Assembly (NCBI GenBank): GCA_025331435.1
Contig: JAIWNI010000041.1
Location: 124,001 to 188,000, forward strand
DNA from: Choanephora cucurbitarum
Lineage: Eukaryota; Mucoromycota; Mucoromycetes; Mucorales; Choanephoraceae
Direction: 5' to 3'
DNA length: 64,000 nucleotides
Translations under genes and position numbers: made by a program
Notes under the pieces: generated by a model
The model's database searches: none
Seen by the model: only the letters and a program-made list of their open reading frames with translations
Told to the model about the DNA's origin: nothing
Part shown: piece after piece, positions 1-11,853 of the stretch
How the letters are laid out: every line of letters begins with the position of its first letter
How positions within the stretch are numbered: the stretch's first letter is position 1

Positions 1-3000
1 GTTGATGATGGATCTCAAGTTCAAGAGGCGTCATGGGCGCATCGTAATGGACTTTGTTGAGAAACCGCATCAGGACCATCTGAGAATCACGCTTACCACG
101 GTTACCAGGCTTTTGTCGTTCATCGGCTGTACCGCATTTGACGACCACGATATAAGGTACGATATGGCCAGAGTAATCATAGAGTCCTGAATAGACCTTG
201 CCCATATTATGTTGCTTTCGACCTTCACCTAACGACAAGAACGATCGAGGCTGTGGGTCCAGATTGGGATCCACGCCCAAGATATCCAACACGATGCGGG
301 GTGTCGATCGGTCGTTGCCACTACCGACAATCATACCATCGGCAATCAGAAACAGGAGTTTTCGCTTATCGTCGTACTTGAGTGCAGCCAACGAATTGAT
401 GGTCTTGCGCAAGGAATCTTCGCCTTCGGTATAACAGGGTACTTGACAGATAATAAACTTGTCGTATTCTTCAGGCACACGTTGTACACCCAATCGTAGG
501 GCAGCCAGAAACTTGAATAGGATCACACTACAGAGAAAACCCGTGATGAGCAACAGGAGGTATTCAGACAGTAAACAGGGTGTTGAGTTACGCGTATCGA
601 CCTTGCCTACAAGGAACAGATTTCTCAAACAGATCAGTTGACGCTCTCTTACTGCCTTGTCTAGCGGAAGTGCATCAAAATGGGCTGAGATGTCTGTGCC
701 AGCTAACTGACGAAAGAGTTCTGTGATGGAATTGTCCATAAAGTCAATATTGATATTCAGTGGCATGGGTTGACCTTCTGCTACCTTGGGCGTACGTCCT
801 CCCATCATATAGGAAGTCAGGTCATAGACACTGTCATGGATGATGGCCCAAAACCGTTGTCGGGTAATACCACCAATCTGAACAGGATAAGTCGCTTGGT
901 TCTTGATGTCGACTGGATCGTAGCCCATGAAGCCCAGACGGTAGTTACGTCTCAGATAGACCATCTGCTCAAAGTACCAATCGGGACGAAAGTCCTCTCG
1001 AAAGCTTCTAAAGTCATGGTAGATGGCATTGGAATCCGTCAAGTTGATATGAGCGTCCAAGGTGACCTCCTTGGCTACGTTGCCATCAATTCCATCACAC
1101 AGAGCAGAGACCTGGACCGGAAAGAGATCACTTGCATCTTGGCCTGCATATTGAAAGAGAGCGTTCTGCGGGATCACTTCAGAGGCCCAATGACGCGGAG
1201 CAAACGAAGTCAGATCAAAGACCTCGCCTCGGATCGCTATATAGGCATTGTCCTTGTCGTTCTTGGCCTGTAGTTCAGATTGAGTGTAGAGATCGATGTG
1301 GGGACAGACCAGTTGTCCAAAGAAGGCAATGAACCAGATCATAGCGGCACACAGCAAGAAAATCAAGCAACAGAGCGTGAATTTCTCACGCCAGGCCATA
1401 CGAATGTCAGATCGGTTCATGCCACAGGCACGGTTCATCAGCATACTCGGTATCCACCAGGTCATACACCATGTCATGATCAGCCAACATCCTCTGGCTT
1501 TGGTTGTCTTTGGCTTCTTTTCGGCTTCTGTCTGGTCGTGGTCTTTTTCGTCCATGGGTTTTCGGTTGAATTGGTTTGTGCTTGTGCTGAACATAGAATT
1601 GCCTTCTTCGTCGTACGCACAACCGTAGCCTGATTTCTCATCTTCACTTGCTAGCGTCAGTGTGGTCTCTACAAAACTCTCGCATTGGTTTGAACAGACA
1701 GATTCCTCTTCTTCTTCTCGGTAACAGTTGCCGCGATAGTTTCCTGAATAGACAGATCCTGCTTCCATCTGTGATTTGATTCCTGTGGAATCAATGTGCG
1801 TACTGTCTTGGCCTATACTGTCTTCAAAATGCTCTTCTTCGACTATAGAAAAAAAAAACAAAGTGTCAATGTTTTCCTATCGATCCATTGTCCTTTGACA
1901 TCTGCTTTTTTCTTTTACCAAATGGGATACCCTTGGCAATACATCTTGCTCTTTTTTGTTCTCTTTTTTCAAATGCTCGAAGTTTGTTTTCAAGTATAGT
2001 CCAGCCTGATTCTCGAATATAAACCTAGATTTTAAAAAGAAAGACATTGAATGATCTATACGCAAAATGTTAGATTTTCTTTTTACCTTAGTATGATGTA
2101 GGACCATGACTTGCTCATCCCAATCAAAAGCATCTCTTAAGGCAAGCCATTTCTCACTGGCTTCAGCACTTAGGTCCACAGAAGTAGCATGAATGAGGTC
2201 AATGTATCGCTCACAAAATTCCTCCAAACTCATCTGGATAGTATATTCATGTCTTGCCTTTTCAGCCAGAGGTAACAGTTTAAACAGTTTGATCTGCGCT
2301 ATCAGCTTTTTGGCATCGCATGAGTTTGGCAACAACAGATCGTTCGATCGAAGACAGATGACAAACCAGTTCTTTGTGGTGGCCAATGTAGTCAAGAGAG
2401 TATCGATGTCTTCTTTAAATCGACTGAGTTTGTTTCTAGGGACAGTTTCGTTAGGTGATTCGATTACTTCAGGCTCAGCCTTAGAGCTCTCTGGTTTTGG
2501 TGATGGTTTTGGGGGTGTGGACGTATCTAGGCTCGAGAGGAATTTATGTGAAAAGATCTTTCGAATCAAACTGTTGCTGGAACCTTCGTAATCATAATTA
2601 GGGCCCTTGGGACCCAAGAGAGACACGAAGTCCGCACAGATCTTGTCTGTAACGTCTTGAGCGAGTTCTTCTGCTGAGTAAGTAATGGTACCTGTGAAAT
2701 GCTGAATGGTAAAAGAAGCATTTTGTGTATTGCACTTCATTTTCAGTTCTGAATCTGCATGATTTTTTGCGCACTGTTGACTTAGATCCATGAACGATGT
2801 GGTCGTCAGCTCGTCTTCTAATTTCGAGCATGCTGTCACTAGGTCCTGTACTGGACTTGTGAAAAAGGGAATGGGTTTGGCTTGTTCAAAGGATGAACTG
2901 TCATCAAAGGAAGGGCGATAGGCGTTTCTTTCGACGACTTCAGTTAACAAGAAATCCGCAAGCTTTTCGTTGGCATAAATGGCACACAACTGACTGAATG

Positions 3001-4292
3001 AACCCTGCTGTTGATTGACTAGAGCACCTGGGAAATCCACGATACCAATCAAATTTCGATAATCGTCTTTATACAGCTTCTTATTGATGGTTGCTGTCAG
3101 CCATGAAAATAACAATGTATAGAGTGTTTCGGCCAAAACATCACGTTGGGCACTGGCTTGTTCTGCATTCAGAAAGATGGTTGTGAGATCTCGCTTGATG
3201 AGTTTTGTCTGATAGGTCAGACAGACTTCCAATGCTTTCAGATCAACACCGAGCAAGTCTGCCACAATCTCTAATTCATGTTGTGTTTTTATGATGGCAG
3301 AGTCCTGCGTGTTGGATGTATCGTCCACGAACTGAATGTTGCCTAAATGTAAGATGGCTGCAATGATCTGTGATATCTGAAAGAGAGTTGATTTTCCAAT
3401 TCCCAGGGACTGTAAGAGCACTTTCATTTCCTTGTATTTTTCAGCGTATTCTGTAGCCAGACCATTGGCTAGTCTTGCTGCCTCTCTCGTCTTGAAGAGA
3501 TAAGGGTAATTTGATGTTTCGTTTAGATGAAGTGTCGTTTTTTCTTCTGATGAAGAGCCAAACAGGATATAATAAAATATGTGGAAATTGCGCTCATCTC
3601 CAGATGTGTTTACGATGCGTGATTTATCTAAAGTATAATTTGAGAATTTGGCACCCAACATTCGACCACGTTCGTTGAATTGAAGTAAAAGGTATTTGGC
3701 AGCACAGGATGCATTTTCGTTGATCGTGTTTTTAGCATGACTGAATGCTTCAAGCACACTATAAGCTTTTTGAACCATTTGTTGTATCTTTGAAGGCTTT
3801 TTTGAACTACTGAGTGTAATAAGGTGATATAGAATCCATTGATGCATTTCTGATTTCCCACTTCCACAAAGACCGCTATTATCATTTTTTTTTATTAAGC
3901 ATAAAAGGATCAAGGAAGATTATTTTCTTTTCTTTTTTTTTTTACCTCAACATGATGGACTGGTTACTTCCTGTGCGTCTCATATGAAAGTAAGATTGAT
4001 TTACATGTTGAAAGATATGTGACGGGAGTTTCTCATGTCGACTATCGGTTACTTTATATTCTGCTAAATAATTCTGACTGATCTGTTCAATTTCTTCACG
4101 GCAATCTTTATAAGGGTTGATAAAGAGTAGGGAAGAAGTCCCAATTCGAGTGTATAGTTGGTTTGCAAGGAAACGGTCTCGAAGAGCTGTTACAAGATGA
4201 TCTTCTGTGACTTGTTGTATAGCTGCCAAATCCTCATAGAATGAAAGTTGTTCAATTGAAGAATCATCCATCACTGTAAGATTATCTTTCAT
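1..4292 (-). CDS. Class V chitin synthase with N-terminal myosin-like domain (3' end outside window)
   Basis: This enzyme polymerises UDP-GlcNAc into cell-wall chitin at the hyphal tip plasma membrane. Four exons were traced on the minus strand: 4292-3946, 3875-2087, 2024-1931 and 1842-1; the last is still open at the window edge. The first ~740 residues resemble a myosin head, with a P-loop GLCGSGKSE directly after intron 1. After it come two hydrophobic segments, a WREK motif, a cytochrome b5-like segment, and the start of the family-2 glycosyltransferase domain, including the CHS signature KPGNRGKRDSQM at about 60-110. The catalytic QRRRW region would lie off-window. The ATG at 4292 was chosen because the reading frame further 5' offers only TTG. 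The intron phases (2, 0, 1) all close. The motor nucleotide motifs are degenerate (see findings). The class V assignment rests on domain order. Confidence 0.93.
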
Positions 4293-4886
4293 AGATAGCA
4301 AAATAAAAATAAAAAGAGAGGGAATATTTAGTCAAAGAATTAATCTTTGAATTGATTATGGTTTAGACTGAAAGAAAGCGAATGATAAATGAAAGAAAGA
4401 AAGAGAGAGAAAATATTCAGGAACGTTATAGTTTATCGTTCCTTCTATTATTTTTTTTTCCTTTTCCAATAATAATAAAAAGAAAAGAAGTTTATGCTAT
4501 TACTAGCCTTCCTCCTTTTTTACTTTAAAAGAAGAAAGGAAGGCTTTATTTTGCTCCTATTTTTTCTTTTTTTTTCGCTTTTCAAAGATGAAAGACAGAT
4601 AGAAAAAAAAGGGGGAACATACAAGCTAAATTTCGATAGCTCATCCCTCCTCTACTCCCCTTTTTTTTCATTTTTTTTTGTTTGCAAAACAAACTTAGAA
4701 GATTATGCGCAGCTTGTAAACAGTTGGATGTACTCTTTCTTTCTTTCTTTAAATATAGTTCTCTTAATGCTTTCCATAGAAAACAAAAAAAAAGTTTTCA
4801 TATTACATTAAATGGTATGTGGCTTCTCCCTAAAGAGAATAAAATTACAAGTTCTGATATACATTAGATGAAAAATATAAACATGG
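4293..4886. other. Intergenic region upstream of the chitin synthase
   Basis: About 590 bp lie between the chitin synthase start and the stop codon of the neighbouring zinc-cluster gene. The stretch is very T/A-rich, with poly-T runs and TTTC/GAAA tracts typical of promoters in this genome. It contains no supportable ORF or RNA gene. It should hold the chitin synthase promoter and the 3' UTR of the zinc-cluster gene. Confidence 0.6.
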
Positions 4887-6940
4887 TTAAATAATAGAGT
4901 CTAAAATGCCTTGGCCATTCAAATCTCTAAGGGCAGTTTGAATTATATCATGTACCATAGCATTGAATGGTAAAGGGTAATGCTTATAGAGTTCAGTCAC
5001 TGGTGGTAAACGGTTGGGTATAGCAATAGATACAACAGCACAAGGCGAGCGATCTGTTGAGACCCAATGGTCGGGTGAAGCGTAATCTTGCCAGATATGC
5101 AAACAAGCCTTTAGTCTTTGTTTTATCGTCTGCAAAAAATCTTTATCTTGATCTTTTTCTCGAGATAGGTTGATAAGTCCATCACAGATACGTAAGACGG
5201 ACATGGCTATTGCTTTTTAGATCCACATATACAAAAAGAAAAGATGAGTCTAGGGAGAGATAGAGTAAACCTTTCTTTTACTTACAATTACATTCGGTGT
5301 CCATGGAATTGATTTTGTTTGAGGCTGACACAAACACATCTGTCATTCTTGCAATTCTGGAAACAAGCTTATCTTTAATCGCAACAGATGCAGAATCAGT
5401 CTTGTCTATAGGAGTTGTTTGCATGGCATAAGTATAAAAAACAAGTAGGTGTTCTGCCATATAGGAAGCAAGTTTCAACTTGAGAGTATCGGTAGTATTT
5501 TCAATGACTTCCTTTGTCAAGTCAAATACATGGTTGCACAGCTTGAGGTGATCAGGAAGTTTACTCCACCACTTGTCTACATGCTGTTCAATTTGAACCA
5601 CAAACTCAAATCGAATACCTCCTGCATCTCCTGCAGCTAAACGATATACACACGAAGTCATTTGTGCTATCGTATCATCGAACAAGAGTTCCATGGTATG
5701 GTTCAGAATTTCAACATGGGATTGCACTTTCTCTGACTCGCCTGGCAGACAATCGAAATAGAGATCATATTTGAGAAGCTCGACAGACTTGTACTGGAAA
5801 AAGAATTCAAAAAAGAAGCAGGTGTAGTTGATGATATAGGCATTTCGAAATAAGACAGCCTTTCGAATACGCTCTAGTCCGCTCAATCTGAACGCGTTTC
5901 TTGGTTTATAACCGGCAATTTCAGGATAGGCGAATTCAATGATGATAAGGGACGTGTCTTTCCATTTACGGATCTCGTCAAATCGAAGGGTAAAAAGGTG
6001 AAACATTTGCATACAGTTGATGGCAACAAGCGATTCAAGTGCATGCTTGGGATCTCGATAGATACTCAATACCTTCTCCTTACAAAGCTGATAAAAAAAT
6101 TCACCTATCCTTCTCTTTTCGTGGTTGGTAAGAAAGTTGTGCTGGCAATTGGATAAGGAGGCTACTGTACAGATAGCCAAGGTGATCGCGTCGTCCAAGG
6201 GATCCTCTAGAGAGTTGAAATGAGTTCGAAATGATGGTTCATGCAAAACAAATAAGGTGGTTTCCAAACAACTAAAGTACATATCAACCAGTTTTGAGAC
6301 AATATATCTTGGATTGACAGATCGAATCAGACAACACATGTCCTCATCGTCCTCCCCATTAAGTTCAGTCTTCAGTACCTCCAATTGACCTTTTCCAAGT
6401 CTGATGACTGTCGTACGAAAATGGCTCGGTGCTCTCTCTTCAGGTACCTTTCTCAAATTGTTTTCAAAAAACTTTCCAAAAGGTGACAGGTAACGTATAG
6501 CCGCATTGCCGAAATGAAACAAATCCTCGAGACTATTGATGTTTGACTCGAGTTGCAGACTGCCATCCCGAAGTAGCATGTGCCACTCTCGGCGGTCTAG
6601 CATCTGCTTCCTGTGTTGCTTTATGGCGATTTCCATATGCTCGAGTTCTTCTTCCAACGTTTGAACTTGATCCAACAGTTCCTTCTCTTGTTCCTCTTTC
6701 ATTCTGGCTTGTTGCTCTTCGTCTGAATCGCTACTGCTGTTGTTAGAGAGATGGGCCTGAACGCATGTCTTTTGCTTTTGGTTACAAAGTTCACAGGGAG
6801 CTTTAGGATCAGGTCTGACACATCGTCTTCTTCTCTTTTGACAATCTGCTCGGGTAAAATAAACAAAAATTTAATCTATGCGGATCAATAAACAAAGAAG
6901 GTATCTTACAGGTGCACGGTTTGTTTCTAACCATTCTCAT
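4887..6940 (-). CDS. Zn2Cys6 fungal transcription factor (paralog A)
   Basis: Predicted nuclear DNA-binding regulator of 638 residues. Exons are 6940-6910, 6845-5286 and 5212-4887, with phases 1 and 1. Intron 1 separates the first and second cysteines. After splicing, the N-terminus carries Cx2Cx6Cx8Cx2Cx6C (PCTYCQKRRRRC then PCELCNQKQKTC), a canonical binuclear zinc cluster with a basic loop. An acidic/serine linker and a leucine-rich coiled coil (about residues 55-95, likely for dimerisation) follow. The rest matches the fungal-specific transcription factor middle-homology domain, with RYLSPFG and a PLDDAITLAICTVAS-type segment also found in paralogs B and C. It is transcribed divergently from paralog B. 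The target genes cannot be inferred. The starting ATG is the only one that supplies the first cysteine. Confidence 0.9.
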
Positions 6941-7410
6941 TTAATTTGCTCAACGAAAAAAGTGACGAATGATGGTCAGCCTATGGATACTTCTTTCATT
7001 TTAATTTTTTAAAAACCGCAGAAAAAAAAAGCTAAAAAAAAAAGGAGAAACAAAGAGAGAGTTCTTTAAGAGAATGGGTTTTAGCTGAGTCTCGAATGGC
7101 AAAACTTATCCGTTCAAGATGATTTGACGTAATGTGGCTTGTCTACTATCCTTACTTCTCCCCTGCCCCTTTTCTTCTAGTAATAAAGAGAAGGAAAGGA
7201 AAAGGAGTGGGGGGAAAATTATAAGCAGAGATCAGTAGTGGATCAAAGGCTGAAAGAGACTAGGGGGGAATCATCTCGAGCACTACTTGTTCCCCAAAAA
7301 AGAGATTATCTAAGTTTGCCAAGAGCAAATGCTGTGTAACATATGCCATGTTATTTCTCGGGAAAATGAAATGAAATGAGATAAATTGATCTATTGTTTT
7401 CATCTTTATC
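6941..7410. promoter_or_regulatory. Divergent promoter region between zinc-cluster paralogs A and B
   Basis: These 470 bp separate the start codons of two divergently transcribed paralogous regulators, so shared control is possible. The stretch contains A/T tracts and a GGGG-rich purine segment at about 7195-7270. No ORF, tRNA or clear operator repeat was found. The regulatory function is inferred from position only. Confidence 0.5.
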
Positions 7411-9429
7411 ATGAAACGCATTATTCCTTGTATCAGTAATGTATTGACAACATAGCGTTCATTAGTCTACGTCAGACTGACCCTAAAGTGTTCATTTCTA
7501 GACTGTAAGCAAAGACGAAGGAAATGTGAAAGAGTCAACGATTCAAAGCCTTGCAAGCGCTGTATGCGAATGAACAAACAATGTATTCTCTACAAAGCCA
7601 GCTTTAAACCGATGCTACAGAGCAGTAGTGATGACGATTTGACAGATGAGGATGCACTTGATTTACTTCATCAGATCGATCAGCTTGAACACCAGATCCA
7701 GACATTGCAAACAGAGATTATTGAAGAACGAAAAAAGAAACGTGCAGCTGAACCCAAGTGGCAGTTGGGCGTTACAAACGGACAACTCCAGCTTGAAACA
7801 GACATCACATCCATTGAAGAACTAGCACCCTTTGCCTATGCCTTTTCTCGCTATCTCTCACCTTTCGGCAACACATTTGGTCAGAAACTTGTGTATGGTC
7901 AGCAGCCATACATTCGAACCGTGTTAATGACAGCCTTCACTATGTTGAAGGCACAATGCGCGCAGAACTTGATCACCTCTTCTGGCAGTGCAGCCGTCTC
8001 TGAGCGATACGTCAAACACATCAGGCATTTTCACCCACAACACCTTGTTCGTCCACTCATGGATGCCTATTTCTACTGTTTCACAGACCATTTACCTCTG
8101 CTTCACGAATCTTCCTTTCGAGCACATTTCAACCGGCTAGAAAATCCGTTACAGGACCCTGTCACGTTAGCTATGTGTGCGGCTGCTTCCTTCTTCACCT
8201 GTTCTCACTCGCCTTTAAGCCCCTCAGAGAAACGCTTTGTAGGCGACTATTTTTACGAACGCGCCATGCAATCTATGCTTGAGATCTATGACGATCACTC
8301 ACGTGCAGTCGAAACCTTGATCTGCTTCAACTTGGTACAACAAGTCATGATGATGACTCTTCGATTACAAGCGCTAAAACAATGGTCTGGAATCGTTTCC
8401 ATTCTGGTGGCCACACTTGAGAGTCAGCTTGGGACCTGTTGTGTCACAGGCTCACACAAGGACTTTCAAACTCGTGTGCGACATGCGATCATGCATCGCA
8501 ATATCAATGTTGCTAAATCAAACACCTATTTTACTAATTTCCTGAATGGCCGTCGAGAGAAAGATAAGAAGTCCACGGAACTATTGATGTTTGATGTATT
8601 GCCTGATGAGTCGGTAAAAGTGCAAGGCATGTTGGCTACTCAAAATCACCTTCAACGTCTTCGCCAGCTACCGCTGTTTGTCCATATCTACAGTCAACTT
8701 CATATGATGCATATGCCGCTTGGTTTTACTATTGATTTTGATAAGATTGTTCTCTATGAAGATATGGTTCGTGGTTGGTGGCATGCTATCCCCAGGGAAC
8801 TAAAGATGACAGACGACTTTTTTGATCTCAGTTTAGAAACAATCCAGAGATGCACTGATTTCAAAAAGCTGTTGCTTGCGTTTTATGCCTACGATGCCGT
8901 TCTTTGGCCCTCGGGTCATTTTATGCAAGCAACCTTTGATAGACAAGCGGATGGGATGGCTGGTTTTACCGTCCAAAGATCTGCTCATATATTCAAGTTT
9001 TTAGAATCGCTTACATTTGAATTGCTACAGCAGATGCACAAGTTAAACTCTGTCTGTTTTCGTATGTATATTTTTGGTTTTCCTAATTGATACACATACT
9101 CATTTCTTTTTATAATAGCCTCTGTGAATCTACTGGTACGATCCATTGACCAATTGACAAAGTTAGCACAGATCAAAGAAAAGACATTGGCAACTCTATG
9201 CCAAACTATACTAAAGAAACACTTAGACCAGTTTAAAGCATGGTCCTCGCCTGACCATTTTGTACCTGACAAACAATCTCCCTTTGCGCTCATTTCCAAT
9301 ATACCACCTCCTAAATTAAAGCTATCGTTGAACGAACTTTATCAGGATTATCCTTTGACAGGAAAAGCCATTATGTTTGATGTCATCCAAACCCTTGTTT
9401 GTCCACTCATTCAAGATACTTTGTCATAA
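7411..9429 (+). CDS. Zn2Cys6 fungal transcription factor (paralog B)
   Basis: Predicted nuclear regulator of 631 residues. Exons are 7411-7435, 7502-9061 and 9119-9429, both introns in phase 1. The first exon encodes only MKRIIPCI. The second cysteine comes from exon 2, giving C-IN-C-x6-C-x8-C-x2-C-x6-C (NCKQRRRKC, then PCKRCMRMNKQC). An acidic stretch, a coiled coil (LHQIDQLEHQIQTLQ) and the fungal-specific transcription factor domain with RYLSPFGNTFG follow. Exon 2 is 1560 nt, exactly as long as in paralog A, and both introns sit at homologous positions, so these are recent duplicates. An ATG at 7564 would lose the zinc cluster and is rejected as the start. The 3' end is convergent with paralog C, with only 25 nt between stop codons. 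Confidence 0.9.
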
Positions 9430-9454
9430 TAAAGCTTGCTTTTTTTTTTATTGC

Positions 9455-11443
9455 TTAATAATGAGCATGAGTATCTACTAACGTTCTTATCACATCATAC
9501 AACATAGCTTCACCAGGTATAGGATATTTTTCATAGAGTTCATTACTAGAGAGTGTGCTAGAAGCTGACGATGATGAATAGAGTGAAGATGGTGTTGATG
9601 GTGTTGAGGTAGGTGCCAAGATAGAGTAAGGAGAGGCGACAGGAGAAACCATATTATCGGCAGAGAAATAATAACCTATCTCGGATAGACATTCCTGTAA
9701 CTGGTGCTTGATGACACTGGATGTGTACATGTCAACCTGCTGCATAATGGCCAACAGACCATCAATTGTACACATAATCACTCTAGAAAGAGCTGCTAAC
9801 ACGGTAAGTTTCCCTTTGTCATTTCAAAAGGTTATAGCCTGACTTACCATAACATGTCCGCCCTGATGCCTCAATTTGCTTTGTTAGATAGAGACACATC
9901 TTGGCTGAATGCAACACTTGCGCAATGGCCTTATGGACAACAATATCGTTTAGATTTTCGTCTTCTTGGTTGGCTATGGGTTGAATAAAGGCACTCTGCA
10001 TACTGATCATGATCACATGAAGTGTACATGCAAGCATCAGTTGAGAGGTATCTGTGCATTGCTCAACAACTTCCCTAGTCAATTCAAACGGGTTTGGACA
10101 GATTCTGACTGAAGCAGGCAGTTGGTTCCACCAGCTCATGATAGCAGCCTCAAACTGAATGATCTCTTCAAACGAAAGGGTGCCGCTTTCACCTGCTAGA
10201 AGCTGTCTTGACTCTTTCAAGATCACACTGAAGGCAGGCACATTACTGAGCTGAATGATGTTGTTGGTCAGCTCAATCCATTCTCTCACTTGAGGTGAGT
10301 CATCCGGCAGAATATCAAACATCGTATCAAACACATCTTCTGACTCTTGGCGATTATAGATGGCTAAATCAATAAAGTAGGCCAAATGCAAGGCAATGGA
10401 AGAATTGCGATGGATCATGGCATACTGTATACGTGTTGCCATATCCAGATCAGCTCCCTTGTTGAAATCCTTGTATTCGGCTCTGAGTGTCTTGGCCAAA
10501 ATCAAGGAAATAGAGGCCCATTTCTTTGACTGTGATAATCTCAAGGTATAGAACATGAATGGTTGCAGCAAGTTGATCGTCAAGAGTGATTCCATCGTTC
10601 GATCTGGATCATCAAACATGTCTGTCAAATGCTCGATACATAGCTTGTAGAAAAACTCGCCTAAATATCGTTTTTCATAAGAACTCAAGAAGGAATGTTT
10701 GCATGTTGACACTGATGTAGAGGCACAGAGGGCCAATGTCACTGGATCATTCAATGGATCCTGTAGGTTTGCCAGATAGGATCGATAGGTAGGCTGATGC
10801 AAGACGGGCAAACTGTCGTTATAGCATGTGAAATAACGATCAACCAAATGTGGTATAATAGACCTAGGGTGTATCTGATCTATGGGCTGATGTTGTGTAA
10901 GTGCCAGATAGGGTCTCTCATTGGAATTGGTGGAGGTCCATATCGTTCTCAGGGCGTCTCTGAGCAGACTAGGTTGGATGCGTTCGAAACGCAATGGTTT
11001 TTTCAGAAAAGTGTTGCCAAAGGGCGATAGATAACGAATGGCCGATTGAGTGAATAACATGATTTCTTCTGGACTGTGAATTTTAGATTTCAATCGAAAT
11101 TGACCGTTTGTGTACTCAATTATCCACTCTGGTTCGTGCTTGACCAATGCCTGCTTTTCTGCTTCCAGTGCTTTGATCTGTTTGTCTATCTCAATCACTT
11201 GTTCATACAGCAAGACCATTTCAACTGAATCCTGCAGTCCACTATCATCTTCGGAACTATAGTCTGTTGAACTTTCTCGACTGATACATTTTCGATTCAT
11301 TTTTAGACAACGTTTACAGGATTCTGACTCTTCATCTCTTTCACACTTTCTGCGTCTGTGCTGACAATCTATAGATGATGGTGAGTTGAATTAAAGAAAT
11401 CGTCATCTATTGTCTTACATAGACAAGGGCTTTGACGAACCAT
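9455..11443 (-). CDS. Zn2Cys6 fungal transcription factor (paralog C)
   Basis: Third member of the cluster, about 627 residues. Exons are 11443-11419, 11368-9848 and 9792-9455. The last acceptor could be 3 nt earlier; the chosen one keeps the C-terminal spacing equal to A and B. The spliced N-terminus MVRQSPCLYCQHRRRKC and ESCKRCLKMNRKC form a full Cx2Cx6Cx8Cx2Cx6C cluster. A Ser/Asp-rich linker, a coiled coil (EQVIEIDKQIKALEAEKQAL) and the fungal-specific domain follow. Near the C-terminus is a Ser/Thr/Pro-rich insert (about residues 565-600) that A and B lack. A Ty3-type retrotransposon lies only 98 bp upstream of the start codon, so the native promoter is displaced by about 6.6 kb. Confidence 0.9.
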
Positions 11444-11541
11444 ATTCAAAAAAAGAAGAAGAAAGAAAGAAAAAGAACAAAATAGGGTAATGAAGACTGG
11501 GCACACGGACTACACATTCTGGAACTCCGCAGGTAGGATTT

Positions 11542-11853
11542 TGTTGTAGGGTGTCTTTTATACCTTATTGAACTCCGAAATTCTGCAATACTACACTTTT
11601 CTTGACTATAGATATCAGTTTATCTCTTTCAAGGCTCAAAGTATAAATGTGAATTTTTGGAATGATAAAGATGATTTTTATTATTATTGGAAACAATTAT
11701 ATTTTATATGGAAGTGGCGTAGTACAGACGACATACATGACTTCACAAACAAATAACAACTTTGAGAGTGTATATTATTTCTTGAATTGGTACAACTATT
11801 TAAATTCTGGAAGGAATTTGAGTTTTTATCTGGCTGAGGGACTGCTTACAACA
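11542..11853 (-). repeat. 3' LTR of the retrotransposon
   Basis: 312-bp direct repeat matching 17797-18108. It has TG...CA ends with a short inverted terminus (TGTTG/CAACA). A 62-codon open frame inside it occurs in both LTR copies and is not treated as a gene. Its outer edge lies 98 bp from the start codon of zinc-cluster paralog C. Confidence 0.95.

Noticed and set aside
770..1273. 167-codon plus-strand open frame over the chitin synthase
   Set aside because: It runs opposite to the chitin synthase exon, which carries conserved motifs in the minus frame.
7564..9090. Start of paralog B at the ATG at 7564
   Set aside because: It would remove most of the zinc cluster. The upstream exon at 7411 gives a complete Cx2Cx6Cx8Cx2Cx6C motif.
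11568..11756. 62-codon frame in each LTR
   Set aside because: It lies within the LTR repeat, is AT-rich, and has no recognisable domain. Its duplication only reflects the two LTRs.
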